Below, one piece after another: positions 50,738 through 58,280 of a stretch of DNA of 64,000 nucleotides. Position 1 is the first letter of the stretch. Every line of letters begins with the position of its first letter. The DNA comes from Arcicella sp038230735. Lineage in GTDB: Bacteria > Bacteroidota > Bacteroidia > Cytophagales > Spirosomataceae. Under the pieces are notes generated by a model that saw only the letters and a list, made by a program, of their open reading frames with translations, made no database searches and was not told the origin of the DNA. The stretch lies in contig JBBRMR010000011.1 of assembly GCA_038230735.1 (NCBI GenBank), positions 29,026-93,025 of the forward strand, in the 5' to 3' direction. Position numbers and translations under genes: made by a program.

Positions 50738-52222
50738 CTACCAAGATTTTCTTACACCTACCGATAATCCAACAATATTTTCATAGACATCCCCCGTATC
50801 AAACCCTAAGTTTGTAACCAATTGCGAACCTTTGAATAATTTGATGGGCATCAGCGTATTAATACCTAAAGAAAACTGGCGAGAAGGCGTTTTCAAGTCT
50901 TTGATGTAATGATTGGCATAACTCATTTTTAGTTGATATTTAATATGTCGAGGAGTTAATGTACCCCTCATCCCCACATGAAAAGCTACGAGATTCGACA
51001 TTAAAGCATTTTGGTCATAATCAGTAGGTAATTTCCCCTTAAAATCGTTTCTCGGAAAAATAAAAGGTGTGCTAATTGGTTTACCTTTATAAATGAATCC
51101 ATCGGTATATTGTGTATGATTGAAATAATTATCATCAGCTTCCCAACGTTCAATAGGTAATCCCAACAATTTATAAAACCCAGAAACGTACCTTGATTGG
51201 TTCATGGTATAAATCATTTCTGCCACAAACTCCTTTACTTTTTCATTTTTAAAATTTGTTATTTTTATGCCATATAAACCGTCCTCAAATTCTGTAACGC
51301 CTGAATTTGTGGATAAATATTCGAAAGGTCCTTGTTTATAAACAAATGCTCTTCGTTTTTTACCAACAATTTCAAAGCCTAAATCAAAAGAGCCTAAGTG
51401 ATTACCAAAATGATATTCAATATCAGAACCTGGATATTTTGATAAATCCACGCCATCTAACCAAGGCTTATACTTTATTGGAATTACTACTGATAAATAA
51501 GCGGGTAAATCATGAGAATAAATATCTTTTGTGCCATTTGGAAGAGTCTGCTCGCCGCTCCACTGCACACTATGAGTAAGTCCACCATAAAATTTAAACT
51601 TTGCTTTTGGTCTTCCGATTCTGGCATAAAATGTTTTTTGATGCAATAAATAATTCTTCACAACTCCCTCATTATCAAACCAACCGTGGGCGTAACTTAC
51701 TTTTACCGCAAAAAATCCTTTGAAGGCAATGTTTACAAAATTAGGTGTTCCAAATTGTACTTTTGGCATGGGTAAAGCATTGCTCGACCAAGTGATAGGT
51801 CCCGTTCCTAAACCCGAAGAATCAGAAAGACCAATAACTTCTTGCCGTCTTCCTCCCCAAATTTCAAAAATGCCAACTTTTGCTTTTAAATAGACTTCGG
51901 GTAATAAAAAATCTACGCCTTTTTCGTTAATATTTACAACAGGTCTTACGCCATAACCCCAGCTATATTTTTGGAATATGTTATTTTTCTTAGCATATTG
52001 CTGATAGAACCCCGCTTGAACCATAAAATTTTGACCAGTATTTGGTACAACGCCCAATACATTGCTTTTAAGCCAAAAGGGAGTTTGTGAACCACTGGAA
52101 AGCATTAATCCAGATTCCACAAAGTTTTTTCTCTCTACTATAATGGTATCTTGAGCCGTAGAAAAAAATGAGGTAGGAAACAATCCAAGAAATACTAACG
52201 TAAATATTGCTTTTGCTTTCAT
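50738..52222 (-). CDS. capsule assembly Wzi-family outer-membrane protein
   Basis: 494 residues from MKAKAIFTLVFLG, signal peptide to ...STAQ. Beta-barrel pattern of the Wzi family: LMLSSGSQTPFWLKSN at the start, LPEVYLKAKVGIFEIWGGRRQEVIGL, VQFGTPNFVNIAFKGFFAVKVSYAHGWF, HSVQWSGEQTLPNGTKD, FHVGMRGTLTPRHIKYQLKMSY. Wzi proteins hold capsule or exopolysaccharide at the surface. No capsule genes are adjacent. The open frame starts 28 codons earlier (52306), but that extension lacks a normal signal peptide order. Confidence 0.8.
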   Translation of the reverse strand: MKAKAIFTLVFLGLFPTSFFSTAQDTIIVERKNFVESGLMLSSGSQTPFWLKSNVLGVVPNTGQNFMVQAGFYQQYAKKNNIFQKYSWGYGVRPVVNINEKGVDFLLPEVYLKAKVGIFEIWGGRRQEVIGLSDSSGLGTGPITWSSNALPMPKVQFGTPNFVNIAFKGFFAVKVSYAHGWFDNEGVVKNYLLHQKTFYARIGRPKAKFKFYGGLTHSVQWSGEQTLPNGTKDIYSHDLPAYLSVVIPIKYKPWLDGVDLSKYPGSDIEYHFGNHLGSFDLGFEIVGKKRRAFVYKQGPFEYLSTNSGVTEFEDGLYGIKITNFKNEKVKEFVAEMIYTMNQSRYVSGFYKLLGLPIERWEADDNYFNHTQYTDGFIYKGKPISTPFIFPRNDFKGKLPTDYDQNALMSNLVAFHVGMRGTLTPRHIKYQLKMSYANHYIKDLKTPSRQFSLGINTLMPIKLFKGSQLVTNLGFDTGDVYENIVGLSVGVRKSW

Positions 52223-52543
52223 AAAAAATTGAGAAATTTGTTTTAATTGTAGCGTAATCTTTACAAAAATAAGGGTTTTTATGCTGATAATAAATATTCC
52301 AATCATTTAGATATAATTTACTTGAATTTCATCTCCAAAATCATTGAATTGTTATTAACAAACATTTGCGGATTCCCATAAAATTTTCCTAATTTTGCTA
52401 TGAGAAAATTAATACATTCTTTATTATCATTTAATCAAGATTTATTGCGAAAATTTACTGAGCCCTCATAGAATACGATTGGTTTACGGAGCTTTATTTA
52501 CTTAAAATCAAGTTCTTTCAATTCAAAAATTTACCAAAAGGTC
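52223..52543. other. 321-bp divergent intergenic region
   Basis: Holds the promoter of the PurF-like gene (52365-52397) and, on the minus strand, a perfect -7 box TATTTTTG (52264-52271) for the wzi-like gene. The leader of the PurF-like gene is about 140 nt. No RNA gene or riboswitch core was recognised. Confidence 0.5.
52365..52397 (+). promoter_or_regulatory. promoter of the PurF-like gene
   Basis: TTTG (52365-52368), 21-bp spacer, TAATTTTG (52390-52397), a perfect TAnnTTTG with the same spacing as the promoter at 49082. Confidence 0.8.
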
Positions 52544-54436
52544 ATGTCTGACGCAATTAAACACGAGTGCGGAATTGCACTTATCCGTCTTCGGAAGGAT
52601 TACCAGTATTACATCAATAAATACAATACTCCGCTTTATGGACTTAATAAATTGTATTTGATGATGGAAAAACAAGTGAACCGAGGGCAAGACGGAGCGG
52701 GTGTTGCCAATATAAAAATTGATGTGACAGAGGGACATCGCTACATCAGTCGCTATCGTTCGGTCGAACAAAATGCCGTGCCTGATATTTTCAGGAAAAT
52801 CCATAAAAAATTTCAAAAAGCTCTTAAAGGTAATAAAGAACATTCCAGAGATGCTCGTTGGATTCAAGAAAATGTGGCATTTTCGGGTGAGGTTCTCTTG
52901 GGGCATTTACGCTACGGAACGCACGGGCAGAATGAAATCGAAAACTGCCACCCCATGCTTAGACAAAGTAATTGGCGTTCTCGGAACTTGGTGATGGCAG
53001 GAAATTTCAACATGACTAATGTGGATGAACTTTTCGATAAGCTGGTTTCACTCGGGCAACATCCCAAAGAAAGAGTGGATACCGTAACGGTGATGGAGAA
53101 AATTGGGCATTTTTTGGACGAAGAAAATCAACGCCAATTTGATTATTTCAGAAGTGAATTTCAAAATCCAGAATTGTCAGATATTATTGAGGAACATATT
53201 GATTTACAACGAGTTCTGCAACGTTCCTGCCGAGATTTTGACGGTGGATATGCCATGTGTGGACTTACAGGACATGGAGCTGCATTCGTAGCAAGAGACC
53301 CCGCAGGCATCCGACCAGCCTTTTATTATGCCGATGACGAAGTAGTGGTGGTAGCCTCTGAAAAACAGGCAATTAAGACCAGTTTTGATTGTAATTATGA
53401 TGAAATCAGAGAGGTCAAACCTGGTTATGCTTTGATAATTAATAAAGATGGCAGTTATTCCGAAAAGCAATTTATCGAACCCATCGAACGGAAATCTTGT
53501 AGTTTTGAACGCATCTATTTCTCACGGGCTTCCGACCCCAATATTTACGCTGAACGCAAGCAATTAGGACGTTTAGTGATCCCACAGGTCCTCAAAGAGG
53601 TTGATTACGACCTGAAAAATACCGTATTTTCGTATATTCCAAATACCGCCGAAACTGCCTTTTTGGGCATGATTGAGGGTTTGGAAGACCATTTGGCAAA
53701 GGAACGAAAAAAGGCGATTTTGGAAGGAATTCTGTTCGAAAAAGATCTTGATGATTTATTAACTTTTCGTCCCAGAGTAGAGAAACTCATCTCGAAAGAC
53801 GTAAAACTAAGAACCTTTATCACCAACGATGCCGACCGTAATGATATGGTTGCCCATGTGTATGATACAACGTTTGAAGTAATTAAAAAGGAGGTCGATA
53901 ATGTGGTGCTGATTGATGACTCCATTGTGCGAGGAACTACATTGGAACGCTCCATTATTACTTTATTGGATAAATTAGGACCCAAAAAGATTGTCATTGT
54001 CTCATCCGCCCCTCAAATTCGTTATCCCGATTGTTACGGAATTGATATGTCGAGAATGAAAGAATTTGTGGCATTTCGTGCGGCTTATGAATTATTGTTA
54101 GAACGAAGTTTAGATGAGATTTTAGAAGATACTTTGGGGCGTTGCTTGGCGGCAATCGAAATGGGAACTGCCACGGATGAAAACTACGTTAAAGCCATTT
54201 ATGAACCTTTCACGGTTGAGGAAATTTCTGAAAAAATAGCGGATTTGGTAAAGCCTAAGAATATGAAAGCCGAGTTATCTATTATATATCAAACGGTTGA
54301 AAACCTAAATATATCATGCCCCAATGACACAGGAGACTGGTATTTTACAGGAAATTATCCAACCCCAGGCGGTAACAGAGTGGTAAATACTGCCTTTGTG
54401 AATTTTATGAAAGGCGTTGAGATCAGAGCGTATTAA
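52544..54436 (+). CDS. PurF-like amidophosphoribosyltransferase, long form
   Basis: 630 residues against about 470-500 for classical PurF. Class II glutamine amidotransferase: the nucleophile Cys9 follows MSDAIKHE, suggesting cleavage of an eight-residue propeptide; then LLGHLRYGTHG and NCHPMLR. C-terminal phosphoribosyltransferase half has the PRPP loop VLIDDSIVRGTTLERS (near 457) and APQIRYPDCYGIDM. A helical, charged segment of about 75 residues (about 365-440) is inserted between the two halves. Many Bacteroidota carry such a long paralog beside PurF; it could be the purine enzyme or a related enzyme with another substrate. Confidence 0.8.
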   Translation: MSDAIKHECGIALIRLRKDYQYYINKYNTPLYGLNKLYLMMEKQVNRGQDGAGVANIKIDVTEGHRYISRYRSVEQNAVPDIFRKIHKKFQKALKGNKEHSRDARWIQENVAFSGEVLLGHLRYGTHGQNEIENCHPMLRQSNWRSRNLVMAGNFNMTNVDELFDKLVSLGQHPKERVDTVTVMEKIGHFLDEENQRQFDYFRSEFQNPELSDIIEEHIDLQRVLQRSCRDFDGGYAMCGLTGHGAAFVARDPAGIRPAFYYADDEVVVVASEKQAIKTSFDCNYDEIREVKPGYALIINKDGSYSEKQFIEPIERKSCSFERIYFSRASDPNIYAERKQLGRLVIPQVLKEVDYDLKNTVFSYIPNTAETAFLGMIEGLEDHLAKERKKAILEGILFEKDLDDLLTFRPRVEKLISKDVKLRTFITNDADRNDMVAHVYDTTFEVIKKEVDNVVLIDDSIVRGTTLERSIITLLDKLGPKKIVIVSSAPQIRYPDCYGIDMSRMKEFVAFRAAYELLLERSLDEILEDTLGRCLAAIEMGTATDENYVKAIYEPFTVEEISEKIADLVKPKNMKAELSIIYQTVENLNISCPNDTGDWYFTGNYPTPGGNRVVNTAFVNFMKGVEIRAY

Positions 54437-54590
54437 TTTTCAGTTAATAGATAATAAGTAATAATAAATAGTTATCAAAAAGTCCGAGAACTTCATGGTT
54501 TTCGGGCTTTTTGATATTAAATATTGAAATTATTATGCTGTAATTTCTTAGACTATTCCTTATTCTCTATTAATTATTCATTACAAAATT
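54437..54590. repeat. two inverted heptanucleotide arrays around a terminator
   Basis: Left array after the PurF-like stop: AGTTAAT, AGATAAT, AAGTAAT, AATAAAT (about 54442-54470). Right array: ATTCCTT, ATTCTCT, ATTAATT, ATTCATT (about 54554-54582), ending at the prmC stop. They are inverted relatives and flank the hairpin at 54477-54512. Confidence 0.8.
54477..54512 (+). terminator. terminator after the PurF-like gene
   Basis: AAAAAGTCCGAGAAC (54477-54491) pairs with GTTTTCGGGCTTTTT (54498-54512), imperfect, with a T-run in the right arm. Also usable for prmC on the other strand. Confidence 0.8.
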
Positions 54591-55441
54591 GCTTTCACCA
54601 TCCTATCTTTCCCAAACATGTCTTTCACTACTTCCACATAACGGAATCCTTGATTCCAGAATAATTCAGCGGTTTCTAAGCCGAAGGCTTGATTGATTTC
54701 CACTATACATAATCCCCTACCAATCAAATTTTTAGCGGCAAACTTTGCAATTTTTCGGTAGAAAATTAAGGGATCTTTATCTTCTACAAACAGAGCCAAA
54801 TGTGGTTCATAATCCAATACATTTCGCTCCATTTCAGCCTTCTCGCAATTCATTACGTAGGGAGGATTGCTAACTATCACGGTGAAGAGGGAAGAGTGAA
54901 CGGTGAATGGTTCGAGGATATTTACTTTTTCAAAGATTACATTTACTCTATTTCTTTCCGCATTTTCCTTGGCAATTTTTATGGCTTCTTCTGAAATATC
55001 ATACGCATATACCTGAGCATCAGGTAGTTCACAAGCTAATGAAATAGCGATGCAACCCGTACCAGTACCAATGTCGAGGATTTTTAATTTATTATCTATA
55101 CTTTTTTTATTAACTGTTAATTGTTTACTGTTAACTGTTAACTGAACCAACTCTTCCGTTTCAGGTCTCGGAATCAAAGTATCGGATGTAACTTTAAATT
55201 TTCTACCATAAAATTCTGTCTCTCCGATGATGTACTGAATAGGTTCTTGGAATTTAATTCTTTCAATAATCGCCTGAAAATCAAATATTTGAGTGGTATC
55301 CTTATCCAAAAAAATATCAGTTTTGGAAAGTTTTAAATAATGTTCCAACAATAAATAGATTATACTTTTCGCTTCGTTTTCTTCATAAACTGGCATAATT
55401 TCAGAAAGTAATTGATTGAAAAGAGATTTGGAAGAAAGCAT
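54581..55441 (-). CDS. prmC: peptide chain release factor N5-glutamine methyltransferase
   Basis: 286 residues from MLSSKSLFNQLLSEIMPVY. SAM fold with LIPRPETEELVQL, ILDIGTGTGCIAISLACELP and the catalytic VSNPPYV (NPPY), then MERNVLDYEPHLALFVEDKDPLIFYRKI. Methylates the GGQ glutamine of RF1/RF2. Two insertions relative to family members are encoded by heptanucleotide arrays: QLTVNSKQLTVN (array 55111-55145) before the SAM motif, and FTVHSSLFTV (array 54881-54915) just before VSNPPY. The frame is intact, so the gene is probably functional. The upstream codons to 55495 are also an array, so the internal ATG was chosen as start. Confidence 0.93.
   Translation of the reverse strand: MLSSKSLFNQLLSEIMPVYEENEAKSIIYLLLEHYLKLSKTDIFLDKDTTQIFDFQAIIERIKFQEPIQYIIGETEFYGRKFKVTSDTLIPRPETEELVQLTVNSKQLTVNKKSIDNKLKILDIGTGTGCIAISLACELPDAQVYAYDISEEAIKIAKENAERNRVNVIFEKVNILEPFTVHSSLFTVIVSNPPYVMNCEKAEMERNVLDYEPHLALFVEDKDPLIFYRKIAKFAAKNLIGRGLCIVEINQAFGLETAELFWNQGFRYVEVVKDMFGKDRMVKAIL
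54881..54915. repeat. heptanucleotide array inside prmC, near NPPY
   Basis: Five 7-mers in phase: GGTGAAG, AGGGAAG, AGTGAAC, GGTGAAT, GGTTCGA from 54881. Encodes FTVHSSLFT on the minus strand immediately before the catalytic NPPY. Confidence 0.85.
55111..55145. repeat. heptanucleotide array inside prmC, before the SAM motif
   Basis: Five 7-mers: TAACTGT, TAATTGT, TTACTGT, TAACTGT, TAACTGA from 55111. Encodes QLTVNSKQLTVN on the minus strand. Confidence 0.9.
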
Positions 55442-55447
55442 CTTTAG

Positions 55448-55482
55448 GTATGAGGTGTGAGGTATGAGGCATGAGGTCATTG
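55448..55482. repeat. heptanucleotide array upstream of prmC
   Basis: GTATGAG, GTGTGAG, GTATGAG, GCATGAG, GTCATTG in exact 7-nt phase from 55448, ending 7 bp upstream of the prmC ATG. The array supplies the open but unlikely 18-codon extension of prmC. Confidence 0.9.
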
Positions 55483-55546
55483 ATGACGTATTCATACTCC
55501 AAATTCAGCAATTCATTATTAGTTTATTAAATTTGAAAACTGTTCA

Positions 55547-55554
55547 CAAAGGTA
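55547..55554 (-). promoter_or_regulatory. -7 promoter box for prmC (TACCTTTG)
   Basis: Exact TAnnTTTG on the minus strand, about 110 bp upstream of the prmC start; no well-placed TTTG partner. It also lies just upstream of the ribD start on the other strand. Confidence 0.4.
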
Positions 55555-55575
55555 ATCATAAAACCAAAAGAGAAA

Positions 55576-56637
55576 ATGCTCCAATCCTCATCACTTACTC
55601 CTTATCACTCACCCCTATATATGCAACGTGCCTTGCAACTCGCTCGATTGGGTGCGGGGATGGTTTCGCCTAACCCGATGGTGGGTTGTGTAATTGTGCA
55701 TGAAGGAAAGATTATTGGCGAAGGTTGGCATCAAAAATATGGAGAAGCCCATGCCGAAGTAAATGCGATTAATTCCGTTTTAGATAAATCAATCCTTTCA
55801 GAATCAGAGGTTTATGTTACACTTGAACCTTGTTCACACTTCGGAAAAACTCCTCCCTGTGCAGATTTATTGATAAGACATCGGGTCAAAAAAGTATATG
55901 TTTGTAACCATGACCCAAACCCGTTGGTAGCTGGAAAAGGCATTGAAAAACTTCGTCAGGCAGGCATTGAAATTGAGATAGGTTTATTAGAAAGCGAAGG
56001 AAGGGAATTAAACAAAAGATTTTTTACTTTTATCGAAAAAGAACGACCATACATTATCCTAAAATGGGCTGAATCTGCGGATGGGTTTATTGCCAAACCT
56101 AATTACGAAGCCGTTCAGATTTCTAACCTTTTATCAAGGAGATTTGTCCATAAAATGCGGTCAGAAGAAGCTGGGATTTTAGTAGGAACACATGCCGCAA
56201 GGTATGATAATCCCAGATTAGACATTCGTTTTTGGACTGGAAAAAATCCAATTAGATTAGTGATTGATAAGCAACTTACTTTACCTCAAACACATCATTT
56301 ATTGGACAATTCAGATACTACCGTTTTTTTTAACTATTTGGAAGAGAAGGATATACGAAATAATTTTTATTTTGAAGTACCCGAAGATATACCCATGATA
56401 AATTCTATTATTGAACGACTCTATACCATAAAAATACAATCCGTAATTGTTGAAGGAGGGGCAATTTTACTGCAAAGTTTTATTGATTCAGGACTATATG
56501 ACGAAGCCGTTATCCTGAAAACCAAAACACTTTTGGGTGAGGGAATAACGGCTTCGAAAATTGATAAAACTATGGTATCAAGAGAAAATTTAGGGGATAA
56601 TGAAGTCTATTTTCACTACAAAACGTGTTTCATGTAA
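55576..56637 (+). CDS. ribD: bifunctional riboflavin biosynthesis deaminase/reductase
   Basis: 353 residues. N-terminal CMP/dCMP-type deaminase: MQRALQLARLGAGMVSPNPMVGCVIVHEGKIIGEGWH, zinc ligands HAEVNAI and PCSHFGKTPPC. C-terminal reductase half (about 165-353) with LKWAESADGFIAKP, GTHAARYDNPRLD and VEGGAILLQSFIDSG. Performs two steps of riboflavin synthesis. The first ~15 residues up to SPLYM are encoded by a heptanucleotide array; family members start with a short acidic stretch before YM, so the true N-terminus may have been replaced by repeat-derived residues or translation starts at 55621. The 3' end overlaps trpB by 22 bp on opposite strands. Confidence 0.93.
   Translation: MLQSSSLTPYHSPLYMQRALQLARLGAGMVSPNPMVGCVIVHEGKIIGEGWHQKYGEAHAEVNAINSVLDKSILSESEVYVTLEPCSHFGKTPPCADLLIRHRVKKVYVCNHDPNPLVAGKGIEKLRQAGIEIEIGLLESEGRELNKRFFTFIEKERPYIILKWAESADGFIAKPNYEAVQISNLLSRRFVHKMRSEEAGILVGTHAARYDNPRLDIRFWTGKNPIRLVIDKQLTLPQTHHLLDNSDTTVFFNYLEEKDIRNNFYFEVPEDIPMINSIIERLYTIKIQSVIVEGGAILLQSFIDSGLYDEAVILKTKTLLGEGITASKIDKTMVSRENLGDNEVYFHYKTCFM
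55586..55620. repeat. heptanucleotide array at the ribD start
   Basis: CCTCATC, ACTTACT, CCTTATC, ACTCACC, CCTATAT in 7-nt phase from 55586. It lies between the upstream ATG (55576) and the alternative ATG (55621). Confidence 0.85.
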
Positions 56638-57809
56638 GTATCTAAATCCTTATCACCACGTCCCGAAAGATTAATTACGATTGTTTCATTAGGTTTGGCA
56701 TTTAAGTATTTCAAAACCGTCATGGCATGAGCAGTTTCGAGGGCGGGGATAATACCTTCCAATTGTGAAAGTTCCAAAGCTGATTCCAAAGCCTCTTCGT
56801 CAGTGATGGCATAAAATTCGGCTCTTTTAGATTCCCAGAGATTGGCGTGCATCGGTCCAATGCCTGGATAGTCTAATCCTGCCGAGATTGAATGCGGTTC
56901 AACTACTTGACCATCAGGTGTTTGCATTAATAAACTTTTGCTGCCGTGGAGTACACCCATTTTTCCCAGAAAGGTTGTCGCTGCCGACATTCCCGTAGTT
57001 ATTCCGTGTCCACCCGCTTCGGCGGCTATCAAACGAGTGTCCATATCATCCAAAAAGTGATAAAAAGCACCCGCCGCATTTGAGCCTCCACCTACGCAAG
57101 CAATCACATAATCGGGGGTTTCTTTACCCGTTTTTTCTAATAATTGCCATTTAATTTCTTCCGAAATAACCGATTGAAATCTGGCAACCATGTCTGGATA
57201 AGGGTGTGGACCCACCACCGAACCAATGATATAATGTGTGTCCACAGGATTATTTATCCAATGACGCATGGCTTCGTTGGTGGCATCTTTAAGGGTCTTT
57301 GAACCACTCATGGCAGGACGAACTTCTGCTCCCAACATTTTCATCCGAGCCACGTTGGGTGCTTGTCTGGCAATGTCAATTTCACCCATATAGACAATAC
57401 ACTCCAAGCCCATCAAAGCACAAACCGTTGCCGTTGCCACACCGTGTTGTCCAGCTCCCGTTTCCGCCACGATTTTCTTTTTGCCCAGACGTTTTGCTAC
57501 CAAAATTTGCCCAATGGTATTGTTTATTTTATGGGCTCCAGTATGGCACAAATCTTCCCGTTTCAAATAAATAGTAGTATTGTACTTTTCCGATAATCGC
57601 TTTGCCAAAAACAAAGGTGTCGGGCGACCCACGTAGTCTTTCAAAAGAGCATTAAATTCTTCTTGAAAAGCGGGTTCTTCGATGATACTGAGGTACGAAA
57701 CCCGTAATTCTTCCACGTTTGGATAAAGCATTTCGGGAATGAAAGCTCCGCCAAATTGTCCGTAATATCCTTTTTCGTTTACGTTATAAATTGATTCTGT
57801 AAGTATCAT
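56616..57809 (-). CDS. trpB: tryptophan synthase beta chain
   Basis: 397 residues, normal TrpB. GYYGQFGGAFIPEMLYPNV, RPTPLFLAKRL, PLP lysine in KREDLCHTGAHKINN (HK), AETGAGQHGVATATVCAL, GGGSNAAGAFYHF, HGSKSLLMQTPDGQVVEPHSISAGLDYPGIGP, LETAHA and SGRGDKD. Makes tryptophan from indole and serine. Last gene of this trp group; trpA is not in the window. It follows hicA by 3 bp, so it is cotranscribed with the toxin-antitoxin pair. Its 3' end overlaps ribD. Confidence 0.97.
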   Translation of the reverse strand: MILTESIYNVNEKGYYGQFGGAFIPEMLYPNVEELRVSYLSIIEEPAFQEEFNALLKDYVGRPTPLFLAKRLSEKYNTTIYLKREDLCHTGAHKINNTIGQILVAKRLGKKKIVAETGAGQHGVATATVCALMGLECIVYMGEIDIARQAPNVARMKMLGAEVRPAMSGSKTLKDATNEAMRHWINNPVDTHYIIGSVVGPHPYPDMVARFQSVISEEIKWQLLEKTGKETPDYVIACVGGGSNAAGAFYHFLDDMDTRLIAAEAGGHGITTGMSAATTFLGKMGVLHGSKSLLMQTPDGQVVEPHSISAGLDYPGIGPMHANLWESKRAEFYAITDEEALESALELSQLEGIIPALETAHAMTVLKYLNAKPNETIVINLSGRGDKDLDTYMKHVL

Positions 57810-57812
57810 GTT

Positions 57813-58052
57813 TTAAAATATTTGTTCCATTAATTCTTCCTTAATCAAATCAAAATGTTCAGCTATGTTGTTTAATATACCACTAAGCGTACCTATTTTA
57901 ATTGGCTTATGATTTGGAATAGTTTCGTAATGTTCTCCATTTATTTCTGTCTTAATTCTGATGTGGCTTCCTTTTTGCCTAACAACCTCATAACCAAATG
58001 ATTTTAAGGCTTCTAACAGGTCATTTGCAGTAATATCTCTGGGTGTTTTCAT
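57813..58052 (-). CDS. HicA-type toxin
   Basis: 79 residues: a double-stranded-RNA-binding-like HicA fold. ITANDLLEALKSFGYEVVRQKGSHIRIK gives the helix then the GSH motif with the catalytic His; the C-terminal part TLSGILNNIAEHFDL is typical. HicA cleaves mRNA when free. It overlaps the antitoxin stop by one base (TGATG) and is followed by trpB. Slightly longer than the shortest HicA (about 60) due to a C-terminal helix. Confidence 0.85.
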   Translation of the reverse strand: MKTPRDITANDLLEALKSFGYEVVRQKGSHIRIKTEINGEHYETIPNHKPIKIGTLSGILNNIAEHFDLIKEELMEQIF

Positions 58053-58264
58053 CAGGCAAAAGCAAATACTTCTTCTTTAACAAAGTGTAAACGAATCATT
58101 TTAGGCATCTGTTCGGGGGAATCAAAATGACATTCTACTGCATCTTTTATCATTTCTTTTAATTCCTTCATCGTGTCTCCTTGAGTGAAAATATTTTCGC
58201 CCAAAGCCTTTGCATTGTAACCTCCTTCGGGGTCTTCTTCAACTAAAAAGATTAATTCATTCAT
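58052..58264 (-). CDS. HicB-type antitoxin
   Basis: 70 residues from MNELIFLVEEDPEGGYNAKALGENIFTQGDTMKELKEMIKDAV: the compact RNase-H-like HicB domain with conserved EDPEGGY and GD(T)..EL..MIKDAV pattern, without an added DNA-binding domain. It neutralises HicA. It is upstream of hicA, the order common for HicBA pairs. The longer open frame (58291) overlaps trpF and is less likely. Embedded between trpF and trpB in the trp operon. Confidence 0.85.
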   Translation of the reverse strand: MNELIFLVEEDPEGGYNAKALGENIFTQGDTMKELKEMIKDAVECHFDSPEQMPKMIRLHFVKEEVFAFA

Positions 58265-58280
58265 ATTTGTATTTTTTAAA

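Noticed and set aside
55621..55637. TGCAACGTGCCTTGCA, similar to the twin operator
   Set aside because: Spacer is 6 not 5 bases and it lies inside conserved ribD coding sequence (MQRALQ).
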